Assembly (NCBI GenBank): GCA_043228905.1
Contig: JBHGNT010000011.1
Location: forward strand, 18,042,001-18,106,000
Origin: Azolla caroliniana
Lineage: Eukaryota; Polypodiophyta
DNA: 64,000 nt
Direction: 5' to 3'
Shown: in pieces, positions 13,353 to 26,199 of the stretch
Numbering within the stretch: position 1 is the stretch's first letter
How the letters are laid out: each line of letters starts with the position of its first letter
Position numbers and translations under genes: made by a program
The notes under the pieces: model-generated
What the model was told of the DNA's origin: nothing
The model's database searches: none
Seen by the model: the letters and a program-made list of their open reading frames with translations, nothing else

Positions 13353-14722
13353 TTACAGCATTTCTGATGTTAATTTACAAAAAAACTATTGATCTAGGAC
13401 CCTGCTGAATTGGCATTTACTGGTTCTGATCATCTAATGGGGGAAAAAAGAGGCCGTTTTTTTAACATCTCTACATCTAAATAGAGAATGGCATTCTTTA
13501 AATGTACACACTAGAAGCCATGTGCTAATGCATGCAAGAGCTGCCAGAGTTGACTGTTAAAACGAGAAAGTTGTAAAATGCCTTAACTTGCATCATTTTT
13601 GCATTCTTTTGTCTTATCTTCTTTTAATGTTTTGTATGTTTACTTAATGGCCATCTTGATTTGAGAATATGCATTTAAACCTGTGTCTAAATCAGGTTAG
13701 GATGAAAGTCGTAAGAGTAATCAGATGGATGAATAACAACTGTCTACTCATTTGCACCCCAGAAAATTCTAGAATGTACATAAAATTGACAAAATGTATA
13801 GATGACCTTGTTCAATTTGAAGAGTTTTTTATACATGAATTGATGACATTTCCCTTCCATCACAAAACCATAGAACATAGTTGCAAAAATTTACAAGATA
13901 GACACTACCACATAAAAATAGATCTAATCAGCTCACAAAACTTTACAAAATAGATCCCAAGTAAAATTAGATGGAAATCCTACTGTAAGAGGAAAGTACT
14001 CTACTTTCCTCACAAAGGGAATTATAAGCTCTAAAACTGTTCATTTGGTTAGCGAGTGGTGTAAGCTTTGTATGTGATTCATTCAAACAAAACCTTCTGG
14101 TTCCTGGCATCCTATTAACACAGAGAAGAATCCTATACGTATATCTAAGATGGAAATACAACTAGGAGGTTTGGTCATATAAGAAGTCATCCAAACAGAT
14201 GAGTCTCAGACAGATTCAATAAACAGATCCATTACCAGGGACTAGGTCCCTTTCCTGGTTAGTATGTAAGCTAAGCTTGAGTTATGCATGTGACCATAGG
14301 GCAGGTGTCATGGTTATACTAGATTAAGATATGTTGCACAATTTCTTCTTCAAGGAAGAGGTTTTAGAGTAGTTTCATGTTCCAAAAAAGCTTAGAATCT
14401 TAATTTCTCATTCCAAAGATAAAAAAGTTTTAGATAAACCATTTCTGAATTCGTAATACTGTTGGCATTGTTCTCATCATTGACAAATGTACAGAAATCA
14501 ATGAACGGATGTTTTGTGTCTAACATACTTTGAACAAATTTGACTGTTAAATCAGCCCCATTCCAATATCAAATTGGTCTCCTGTGAACGGTTTTACATT
14601 CAAAAACCATGATTTTTGGACATTAAATGTAAATATATCACACAAACGTCACAAAACACGTCAAATTGGATCCCAAATTTAGCATAGCATCAATCCTCAA
14701 GATGTTCTTCCACTTCCAAGCA
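13353..14722. other. Spacer between two convergent genes
   Basis: The MUCI70-type gene (+) and the OB-fold gene (-) end tail to tail here. The spacer holds their 3' UTRs. No exon or element was recognised. Confidence 0.6.
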
Positions 14723-17700
14723 CTATTCACATTTTAAAGCTTGCCCTATTTTCCAAGGAGTATCAAGAAGCTGTGAGAAATGGTCATGCATCGATGAATC
14801 AGTTCCCGCATAAATCACCACCATGTACTCTTCCTTATGGAGGCTGTACAAATACAATGCTTGCTCATCCTAAATAAACGTAGTAAAGAAAAACCATCAG
14901 ACTTTGTACCTAGGAATATAACAGTTTCTTCTATTACATATCATACATAACTAGTAGAACAATGATACGAGAAAAAACCGATAGGGGAAAACATTTCTCA
15001 AATTAAACTTTCGAATTTTGGAAACAAGCAAAAAGAACATGGAGTATTATAAAGAGTTTCATATATGTTACCAGGCGAATAATAGATAATACATGCATCT
15101 CTCCTCATAAGCTTGAATAAAAGTTGAAAACAAGCAGAAAACATGCACGTATTGCTTCATACAAACTGAACACATTCATCTATATTAACTAGCTTGAACA
15201 CAACTTAATGCATGCATCTATGCTTTCTTACTTGGATGTGAACTGAAATACATGCATTCTATGCTTGCTTACTTGGATGCAAACTGAAATACATGCATCT
15301 GTACCTAGCACCTGGACTAGCACGAATAGACAATGAATACATGAATACAAATTTACTCAACTAACCTCAGGCCAGCTCAAGAAATCCTCGGCAGATGCCT
15401 GTAACATATCAGTTGCAGATTGTCCAGAACATGAAGCAACACATTGCCCATCTATATCATTGTGCTTATCATAGAGCTCTAGCACTATACATACACTAGA
15501 AACTATCTCTTCATCAGTTATAGAAGCACAATATTTGCATGTGTAGTTGCTGGATATACTTTTCTCAACATAATGTCCGCACCGTCCATGGATTGGCCTC
15601 GACCTCACTTGATCAATCTTGAGATTCCTAACCCTCACTCTGCATACCTACCAGCAGAAAATGCATCCGACATACAAGTATTTTGTTTCTTGTTATGATA
15701 GTCGAACTTTTAGCATGGCACAAAAAGAAATCTCTACTACTTAAAAGATACGAGGTCTCTTACAGTTTAACCTTGGGCTAATCTAAAAAGAATGTCATAG
15801 GGCTAGATCATAGATTTCACAATACATAGTAGTGATGGCACATTATTCCTGTGAGGAAATTCAATCTCCAATAACAGAAATCTACTATAATTTGATGTAA
15901 ATGAGCTGCTTTCAATTGGATCTTAATTAAGAACATACAGAAACGTTCAAATTATGATAGAATTACCTGTACTCCAAGGTAGTCTATGGATAGCTCACGC
16001 AAGGAAAGAAGTTGATAAAGGCAAGGAGTTCTCAACAATGCGGGTAACTGTGTCAAGTTCACAAGACAAGCCATTTCATCCTTATCTTTCCAAACACACT
16101 CTATCCTGCAAGAAAGAATGTTCAGAAAATGTTGCAAAAATCAGTTCAAGTATACTTCTCTTTGTTCACTATAAAATACATTGAAACATATATTATTACT
16201 GATTAGTGGGACCAATATGGGATGTGAGTCCTGAAATAAACACAGTGTGTCCTATATCTAAATGTTCACCTTTCCTGCATAAGCAATAACTCCAGTTACT
16301 CAGAAAGTAAAAGTGTGTATCATTCATAGCACAAACTTGTTATTTGCTTCACCATTCTTTAGAGAAGCACAACTGTATGACAATAACTCCCAAATGATCT
16401 TGTAGACTCATCTTCCACAGGCTTGATTGGGAGGATTCTTTATCATCTTCTATTCTTTCAAATGATTTCACAACACCATACAGGGAAATATTGGACATTT
16501 TTGGCCGAACATCTGAAACAAGCAACTAAATATGCCAAATGTAAGCAAGAGGAGTATCATAACATTTTCGGCCAAGCATCTGAAACAAACAGCTACATAA
16601 TCTACATTTAAAAAAGATGAGTATCATCAACGAAATTGTCCACATTCTCCACCAACATTAGTAGGCTTTTTGATATGGGACTTCTTTGGCTAATTTTCAT
16701 GGCAGCTATTTATTAAAGCAGTTTCAATGTTCCACCTATGCAAAAATTTACAGAATTTTAGTCTGACGCCTAAATCAAAACATTATTTGATCCACATAAT
16801 CACAAGTCTGATTTATTGGATTCTCCCCCATCCTCATCTCACACCCTCATTGCTCTTTCCCTCTTATAATTGCAAACAGTTATACCTCAAAATTATTTCA
16901 GATGAGATACTTCCAGGGAATCATTGGTAGGGCTCGTTCAGACTTTGATGATATCTTAAAAAAGGAAACAAACTATTGCAGAGTCTAGATACTCGATGAA
17001 CATTTGGAAAAAGATACAAAAAGAAACACCCAATGGCAGCAGACAAGGAACAATTAATACAGCAATAAATAAATTAAATAGAAGCGACATTTGTTCGCCA
17101 CATATGTCACGCTATGTAAATATAGACAGACAACAAGAAATTCATCTTAGCAACACTGAAAACAAGTTACACTAAAATTTCTATTCCTTTGAGACAAAAC
17201 CCTATTTGGGCCTAAACCTTACAAGAGCTAAAATTATAACGCTTGGAGTTATAATACCTGCATTCATACAGGCTATTTGCAACTACCCTTTCAGCAGAAC
17301 AGAGATATTCAGCATCTTTCACCATGAGTTTAATATAGGGAAATTATGGCCAGAGCTACAAGTTTGAACATTTTCACCAAGGTGGGTAATGGGAGGAATG
17401 CAAAGAGAATTCATCTTAATATCAAGAATATGATATAAATTGCATTCATGAAGTATTCAATAATCATAGAAAATACATTGGGAATCCGTAATTCTAAGTA
17501 GACTTTAACGCAATATGACAATGTCAAAAAGACATCATTATCCCCATGGTCAGGTTACTTCACCTTAAAATGATTCTGCCAACTAAGACTAAAGCATGCA
17601 TTTCAATACAGTGCATAGAATGCATATTCGAAGAGCTACAATGGGTATTTTCTAAGATCATAAAAGCAGATTGGCTTCTCTGATACCATTATGTGAATCC

Positions 17701-20700
17701 AATAAATGGATTTTAAAACCATTTTGGTTCCTTAAAGATTAACCATAAGCAACGCACAGAAAAAGTCACCATACTCGAAATGGGAAATGGTAATAATCAA
17801 CTGCCCCCTGTGCGTCAGTTGGCAGCATCAATTGTGACAGGGACGAATCCTGGCCTGTGTCTTTTGTTGAAAATTTCAGCTTCTTCTGGCTTGTTGTATC
17901 AAGAATAACCTTAAAGAAACTCAAAATAGGAAAAATTTACACTTCCAAATTGCAACCACGAATAAAATTAGTAAATGAGATTAATGTGAACCTGCTCTTC
18001 ATTGTGTATGAATGGCACGGTGTATAAGTATGAGGCACTACCATACTCCAATATGAATTCAGGAGCACCTCCAGTGTCAAGCTGTGAAATGAAAGGCCTC
18101 TCCAAGGCAATCATACTCTGTGGACTAGAATACAGTTGAAGAGCCATAATATTATCAGATAGACATTATGCCATACTTTGACACTTTGTAACATATTCAG
18201 AAAACTAACCTAAAAACCCCAGCAAGAGCAATCTGATCATCCCAAAGAACCAACGGAATGCACATTTTATTCTCATCAGAGAGCAAAAGCTTTTGCTGTT
18301 TTGTATGATTCCATTGTGAATGAACCTCAACTTCATTCACTTTCTCCAACCTGCCAGACAGATCAAAATAAACTTAATAGGTAGCTTTACTAATGAAAGT
18401 TCAAGCCTAATAAGAGCTTTGTGCCCGAAATCGCCTTCTTGATGAGAGAAAATGTGGCTAGAGAAACAAATCTTATTAAATAATCTTATGTTCTTCTCGT
18501 TTCTTACCTGAGAGACATATTCTGGGCATAAATTAAAGAAGTCTGAAGATACAAATAGAAATTATGATGCCTCAAAAAGAGACCCGAAATAAGATTATTG
18601 CTTGGACATGTGGACATCCTGCATGCAGAAACTATATGACCATATTACTAAAGCCTACTTTATTTTATGATGTACCTAATATGATCGCGTGTAATAAAGA
18701 AAGTCGCATGTGAAGTTATTAAATATCTAAATGTATGAGTCAGCTATTGTACATCTGTGATTCCAAGACCATTATAGAATACGTTCTAATTCAATCACAT
18801 TGCCGAACCACACAATATTCCATAGATCACACCTTGCAAAGAAACAAAATTCTACACCAGATTTCAGAGATTCTAGTTGGATATCAGAAAATGTATCCGA
18901 ACAAAATCTGGCACCAACCAGCAGTGCATCCTCATCTTGATCCTGTTAAGGGAGATATTAAGCAACATCATCAAAAATAAAGAAAAGTGCTAAAAAAATC
19001 ATGCTTAGAAATACTTCGTCAAGCAGAACAACAAGGTATTCTGTGGGTAGAAGACGCATTTGACTTGATCTAGATACAACAGCAGTTCGAAGACGACATC
19101 CTGTTAGGCGGATTTCTCGACCCTTCTTCAACACACCATTGTTTACATCGACCATATCATAAAATCTGCAATAAATAGCCGCAACTATTTCAATTAAATA
19201 TTATGGAATTACTGCAATACATATACATATCACATTTTACATCACCCATGTCATATTTTCTACAATAAAATAGCCACAACTGTTTCAATTATATCCCATG
19301 CCAATTCTTGAATGCATACTGACAACCACATTTGTCTTCAACAGTGTTTCACCAAACATCTGAGGTGTTCAGTGTTGTGGAAGTTGCACACCCATTTGCG
19401 AGACTCCGAAGTTTTGCATTTGAATTGGGATTGCCCTTCTACTGAGGATTTTGATAAAAGCTTTATGGCTGGTTTACGCATGCACAATGGATCAAATTGT
19501 CACAACTTGAGCGAGCTGTCACATGGATGTTTTATAGAGGTTGAGTATGTGGTAATGTGGAAGTTTACAGTTAGAGAATATGGATAAAGTGTGTGGTATG
19601 ATTATGTTTACCATTTAAAAGTCAATCAATTCGCACGATTGATTTCCCCAGAGTTTGTTATCACAAGTCATTCATAGCAGATGATGGTCTCTGACACAAC
19701 AAACACTTTCTCTCGAACATGTGACCTCTGAAGAACATAATAGTTTTGTCAATGTTCAAACATCACTCGACTAATCTTAACAACTAGGTTACACTGCTTT
19801 CAATAGAATTTTTAATGAAGCTATGTTCTCTGAGAAAAAGGGGAAAAGGAGAAAGCGAATGCTAGAGTGAGCAAAAGAATGGAAAGGACCAATCATAGGG
19901 AGACAATTCTCTGAAGGCTTTGAGATCATTCGGAGGGCAACAGAAGTTGACAGGAGCTGCCAGAGCTAGAGATTTCAGTGATAGATTTAGCATTTATCAC
20001 ACTTGGCACTTGTCACTGCCTGTTCTGGAATTTGAGAGTCTTTGTCACTTCTTCATATCATAACAGGTCATATTTGCTACTATTGGTACCCCTGTTGTAT
20101 TTTATGTTTTTCTAGGTATATGCTTGGGATAGCACACTAGTTGTCTTATATGAAGGTGTGAAGTCATAGCTTAAGATTGACAAAAAACAGTCTTTAGACT
20201 GAGAGACACATGAACTGATAATCATATGATGATTTAAGCTTTAGGGGGATCATTTATTCCTATGATCTGTGATCTTCACAAAAGTTACTCATAGACAGTT
20301 TTTGCACAACTGAAAGTTGTACCTCTTGCAATCTCTTCAAGACTTTCAGAAATAGTTTTCACACATTGGTATGCTCTTGACATTCTACAAACAATAGGTC
20401 ACTTCAAATATTATCTTAATACCCCATTCTTAATGAATTTTGGTACCATTTCAAACATCATAAGAATGCATAGCATCAATATTATTCAATCACACATTAT
20501 CTCATATGCATGCTTCATCATCAAGCATGCATTGCCTTAACCTTAAATATCATCATTTCCTATTGATCCACAGAAGTTTCAGAAGCTTTCTTTTTCACAT
20601 GTATAATCATTCAATGTGTTATTCCATCAACATAAGCATTTCTATATTTTCTCTAGACAAATATGTGCTTCATGTGAGCATTCCAGGATCGTGCATTCAT

Positions 20701-23240
20701 AAGCAAGACATCGCAATCCTTCACACTGTGCTCGTTTTCAATAAGAAAAACATTAAAACGTCATAAATCTACACTGAAACCATCTCAACCATTACTGCAT
20801 CAGGACATTCATCACTGTTTCGAATATTCACATATCACTGCCTTCACTAGCTATGATGATATGTCACTGATTTCCTTACAGCTATTTCATGATAAGAAAA
20901 CATCAGTCAAAAGCTTACAGCTATTGCCAAGAGATACAAATAGAAATTGAAAGAACATTCTAGAAAATAAAAAATATGAATAACTGCACAGTCATATTTG
21001 CACTCACATACTTGCGATGCAAATAAAGTTCAATACTGTTAGAACTCCAAGCATCCCCAATTGTAAGCAAATAGCTATTAGTTCCTGCAGAAAACACAAG
21101 AAATTACAGTAAAACATGCTACTAGGTCAGATGCATAGCTAAGACAAATATTAGTGAGAGGTTCAAGTAAATAGCTATAATTTTTCCAACCACCTGAGAG
21201 TTCAATGCTATGACAAACCCTAAGCAAAATAATCTACCATATAAGGGCTATCAAGGCGTTGATACAATCTCCACAAGTACCCTCATCATAATATAATCAT
21301 CAACAATTGAGCATCAAGTTTTACTTTTTGGCACATTTAAATATGGTTTAGCCTAAATATGCTGAAAACAGTGAGACATGTACATATATTAGTTTGATTT
21401 CACTAGAAGACAAACCTGATAGAAGTTGAATATCGAGTATTACAACCTCCAAAACAGCATCCATAGAAATGAATTTCTTATCATAGACCGAGTCTATAGT
21501 GACAATCTTAGACAACCGGGAGCGCAATTGCCTTTGTTTTTTGTATGTAGCCAGTCCTGGTGAAATGTGGGCACCCCTTTCCTTATTTTTCCAGCCCCTC
21601 TCAACTCTTGACTTATCCAACCAAGCCTATTGATTCATAAGCACCAGTATAAGTAAAAACAACACTATTATGAATATCAGAAAACCCAAAAAATGTGTAT
21701 TATGCATGTGTGCGTTGAATTGGTGCACATGCATGTATGTAAAAGCCAACATAAGTACCTTAACATTCCCAGTATAAGTAGAAACAAAACTATTATGAAT
21801 GTAAGAAAACCAAAAACATGTGTAAAAGTGCATTATGCATGTGTGCCTTGAATTGGTACATACGCATGTGCATAAAAACTGACATTTATTCTTTAAATGG
21901 CTTGATCATACATCGCAGGTAATTACGACAAACAATTCAAAGGATCATCAGTTCATATGATCCTAGAATCTCCTCTAGATGAAGATGAAAATCTTGAGAA
22001 TTTGAAGTGCATTTTAAAAATTAGCATGAACACAAAATTCTATATCAGTTTCCAACCTAACTTGCCATGCCATGTAATGTTAATTGAGACAAGCTCGGCA
22101 GCTTCATAAGTAGCGCTTGTGGATTTGGAAGCAGTGTATTCTTTAGTTAATCCTTTAGTTTCACATGTGTCACCATGGGGTTGCATTCTCACAAAAGCTT
22201 CTAGTACTCAGACGTTTTTGCATTTTCACGTGGTATGGGGTGCACTGCGAGCACAAAATGGCCTGCCCATGTGACAAACATGTGTGCCTAGATCAGTGGC
22301 TTTTAAGATTTTGTTTAAAGTCTTTAAACACGGAGATTTGGGTGTTGGAAATACAGGCATATCCATGGATATAATAATTGAATTTATTTAAAACTTTCAT
22401 AGGATAATCAAAATTTTGACTTGAAATAAGAGAGGAGTAAAGTTTTTTAAAAAGTATTTGGATAATAAGGTCGTGTTGCAGCATCAAAATTGTGAGTTTC
22501 AAAAAAGAGTTGAAAGGATCAAGAGAAGAGAGAGAATGAACCTTCGCATCGTGCCCAGATCAATGATAATGATCAAAGTAAACTGTTGGGAGGCTCCTAA
22601 TCCATGTCTGTAGATTATGATCATATGTTCGGCGATTCAACTAGAGACGTGTGTGGACATGCATGGATACGTATGGGGATTATTAGTTGTGTGCCAGGAA
22701 CCTAAAGTCTATTGAAACATATGACCAGTCTAAGACAACAGACACAAATGTGCATGTCAACAACACACTTGGTGAAAAAGTTGGGCCATGTGCCAACCAG
22801 CCACATTTTAATCTGACTTATTGTTTGCAATGCTATTTACATTTCCTGAAAACCCAAAACTATGGGTAAAAGTTGTTCCTTGAAAGTTCCTGGGAGCCTC
22901 TCAATGAGTTGGGCTGAATTTACTAGTTTCACATGCATGAATGAGAGGGTACGTTCATTTATACATGTCGGTGAGAAAAGGAAATTACCTTGAGAAGGTC
23001 GGAGAGAAGTATGGCTGGAGTGACACCACTTGAGTAGGCATTGAGACAATCCAGAATGCGGTTACACACCCATCCCCAGCTAGGGCTTCCATCTCCTACA
23101 CAAGGACTCATCTCTTCTTCTTCTTCTTCTTCTTCTTCTTCTTCTTTGCTTCCTTCTTCATTACTGTGTTGTTGCATTTGCGAATGTTGAAGCATAAGCC
23201 TCGCTGACTCTGCAAATGAGAGGAAGGCATCTTCTTCCAT
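14723..23240 (-). CDS. OB-fold protein with C-terminal zinc-ribbon; family not certain
   Basis: Supported exons in transcript order: 23240-22989 (ATG), 21626-21416, 21084-21012, 19165-19015, 18942-18833, 18350-18210, 18124-17992, 17909-17775, then an unresolved stretch, then one ending at 17258, 16105-15967, 15647-15366 and 14869-14723 (TAG). Phases fit within each block. The first eight give 402 residues. Seen: an acidic tract (residues about 33-43), LLTIGDAWSSNS, KKGREIRLTGCRLRT followed by LLPTEYLVVLLDE, and CIPLVLWDDQ followed by ALERPFI. These resemble repeated OB-fold strands of single-stranded-DNA-binding proteins. Near the C-terminus RCGHYVEK...YTCKYC resembles the zinc-ribbon inserted in the RPA1 C-terminal OB fold, with ASCSGQSATDMLQ after it. 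It could be a plant SHLD2-like or other RPA-related genome-maintenance factor; that is inference. The gene itself is well supported. Confidence 0.72.
21645..21892. repeat. Tandem duplication of 124 bp in intron 1 of the OB-fold gene
   Basis: Copies at 21645-21768 and 21769-21892 share CCAGTATAAGTA, ACTATTATGAAT, the GCATTATGCATGTGTG-type block and a GAATTGGT motif. The duplication ends just before the acceptor of exon 2 (in gene orientation, right at the 3' end of the intron). Confidence 0.75.
23112..23148 (+). repeat. (CTT)n microsatellite encoding a Glu tract
   Basis: On the minus strand this reads as GAA/GAG codons and supplies an 11-residue glutamate run in exon 1 of the OB-fold gene. 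Confidence 0.9.
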
Positions 23241-23403
23241 CTCTCTCTGTCTCTCTCTGTCTCTTCTGTGGAACTTTTTTATATGTAAAATGGTTTTGAA
23301 CAATTCCCTCCTTGAGAGGGAGGTCTATGGTTTCGGCAATTTATGGAAATGACCCCATAACTATTATCATAATTTGAATCATACGTACCATTTCGCGTTT
23401 GAC

Positions 23404-25036
23404 AAACACCCTCGAAGTATGGTAAATACCATACTTTTGCACTCATTATTTATTATAAGGTAAATTTTTTTTTAGGGTAAGAAAGTTAAGGTAAAAAGTG
23501 TAAAAAGAAAACACAAGAATGTTTTAACAACATATGCATTCGTTTTCAAACGTATTCAAACGAATGTTTGGGCTAACGAACACGAATATTACGTACTATG
23601 ATACATACTACACTCTTGACAATCACTTCACAAATGTCTCAAAAGAAATACTTCAGAAGTTTTCTCTTTCTTTCCTTCCTTTGCTTCATAAGTAAAGCAT
23701 CAAACCACAACTCTCTCTTTTTGGTGAAACACACACAATTATATGAATAAATGTGTGTGAAAAACACTCCTTACAATGGGTGTCACAATGGAGTATGGTC
23801 ACCCCACTAAATGGAACATGTTGAATTGCCAGTAGGCAATTGAACACTCCATTGATGAAAGAATTTTCACTTGCTCCAATAAACAAAGTTGTCACATTAG
23901 TACTCCCTTCAACTTTCACATATATGCTTTCACTTCATTGCCTACCATCAAATACAAAAGCATTGCGTTTATCCCAATCATGACGCAATCCCTAATACCT
24001 CTAAAATAGGAAAACGATCTTTGTCTCTAATTTTGGGTCAACCTATGTAAATTGGGCAAACACAAACTGTTTAGGCATGAAATAACACCACGATAAAACT
24101 TGCCAAATCTAAGAAATGTAACTCCAAATTTAATAAGCAATCAAACATTGTATAAAACGATGAGTTCTATCTTCCATTTGAACAGTGCAAAAGAAGCAAT
24201 TGCTTTTTTGGAAATAAAGAAGAAGCAATTGCTCGCTACTAGTCCACGACGCTTTAGAGCTAATCCCAAAGGCAATCACCCACCCAATCAAAACTCTTAA
24301 ATTGAAGACATTTGCTACAACCGACAATTTAGAATGCCAAGTATGTTTTAAGATTTGTCACCATCCATGATCGGGGTTGTATTTTCCATTCTTCTTCAAC
24401 ATTTGATAATAGCCATCCAAGAGACTCAACGGATCAATGATACAAAAGATTAGTAGTCACTTCAGAAAACGACATTTAACCCCATAAACACTGATCAATC
24501 CACGGTTGTTCTTCTATATGTAAAGGTAAAGGACCTTGCATTAATGCAATATTTTGTAGTTGTTAGATAAACCCATAATTAGGCGAGATGTGTAATAATT
24601 GTCGCGCTTCAACAAACGTCAAAAATCTTTGAGATGGAGCCTCAACTATATCTCCCGGCTCTTTGAACCCCAAACGAAACAAACGATTAAACTCTCTCTC
24701 TTTGCTCTTTGCTCTTTTTCCATAGGAGAGGACCCTTGTGAGCACTTCATCCATAAACCGTACTTTCTTATACACTTTCCATTTTCTACATCGGCGTGTA
24801 AACTACTACTACTCTTATGGCATGCCATTAGAACCATAGTACGTAAAATTCATGTTCATCTAGAATAACATTCGTTTTCCTACGTTGGAAAACGAATGCG
24901 AATGTTATTCAAATATTCTTGAGTTTTTTCCCCTTTTTTTAAGTTTTTTTGGGGTTTTTCCCATTTTTAGGTTTATTTACCTCATAATAAATTGTTAATC
25001 CAAAAGTATGGTATTTACCATTCTTTGAGGGTGTTT
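23404..25036. mobile_element. DNA transposon relic with about 200-bp terminal inverted repeats (MULE-like)
   Basis: The left end (23404-23600) aligns with the reverse complement of the right end (24835-25036). Shared blocks, outside to inside: AAACACCCTC, ATGGTAAATACCATACTTTTG, a TTTATTATNAGGTAAAT block, GCATTCGTTTTC, ACGAATGTT and TTACGTACTATG. Nothing like a transposase was found in the 1.2 kb between the arms. The long TIRs fit a non-autonomous Mutator-like element; the superfamily is inference because no target-site duplication could be fixed. It lies upstream of the OB-fold gene, about 160 bases from its ATG, and so inside its promoter. Confidence 0.75.
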
Positions 25037-26199
25037 ACCATACTCGAATGATTGAAACATTCACGAATGCGAGTGCACATCTGTTACATATGGTTCATAC
25101 TATGATTAGAACAATAAAAATATGGGCAACCATTCTCTCAAGAGTAGCCTATCGAGTACCTTAGCTTGTCATGACCATACAAACAAAATACATGGGAAAT
25201 GCTTGAAAATAATCGACAAAGTATATTGAATATATGATGGGTAGAATGCCAAGAATGACATAACATAATGAAGGCAAGTTGATAAGAAAGATTCACAAAT
25301 CAAGTAGTCATCCATGTTAGTTGTTATAGTAACTAAATGCCCCCATCAACATTATACACATTTATGTGATCATTTGGAGTCATTGTGTTAAGTATTGGAA
25401 TTTGTCACGAGAAAGAATCATAATATTTTATCTCATGCAAATAATCTAGGAACCATGAAGCATGATCATGCCTTCATTTTTACAACTCACCTTGATGTTT
25501 CAAATATAATGTTACCATCTCTTTGATGTTGTGTTCAATTGAGGAAAGAAAGTCTTTATTAAATAGGCCATCTTTAGCAAATGGTTATTGGGGAACTCAT
25601 AGTCTCTCAATTATGTAACTCATGGGCCCATGTTTTATAAAGGGGAGGAAACCCTCTAGAGCTTTATACTCGATTACTTGGGAACCCTTATCTATCGCAT
25701 CTCAAGACCTTGCATAGATCTCACCTTCAAATTCGATTCACATATTTCCAACTTACGTATATATGAATTGCATTTGGACTTAACTTGCTTGTCTCTATCA
25801 CGAACTGCATTTGTTAAGTATTATGATTTAAGCAACCATACTTGTCTTAATTTGGTGACTTACATTTGATCATTTAAGAGTGTAGAAGGATTCCATTTTA
25901 GAGTGGTTTTATTTGAAGATGTTGTGGTTATTCAACACATACATTGTTCATAATCCCAAAACTCTATGAAAGAGGCCAAATATTCAAACGTAAATTCCTT
26001 ACTAAGTCCTTTGGAAACAATGGTAGACAAGTATTATTAACAATTGCAATTCCAGAGCACGTAGCTAATTGATTTTGAACCAATTATATACCTTATGTAT
26101 CTTGTTGTGGGAATGTGTCTTCACTAGAGATTTAGTTCAACATTGAAACCCCAAGTAAATAGCGTTGTTAGAATAATCTTTCTTTTAATGGCAAAGAGG
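25037..26199. other. Non-coding AT-rich spacer
   Basis: No exon, transposon domain or clear repeat was recognised in this stretch. Confidence 0.5.

Noticed and set aside
18509-18555. Possible short exon of the OB-fold gene (TSLIYAQNMSL)
   Set aside because: Its phases do not fit either neighbour, while direct joining of 18833 to 18350 gives a continuous frame.
24599-24868. Plus-strand frame of 89 codons within the long-TIR element
   Set aside because: There are no transposase or zinc-finger motifs, and part of it is in the TIR arm. It is not supported as a gene.
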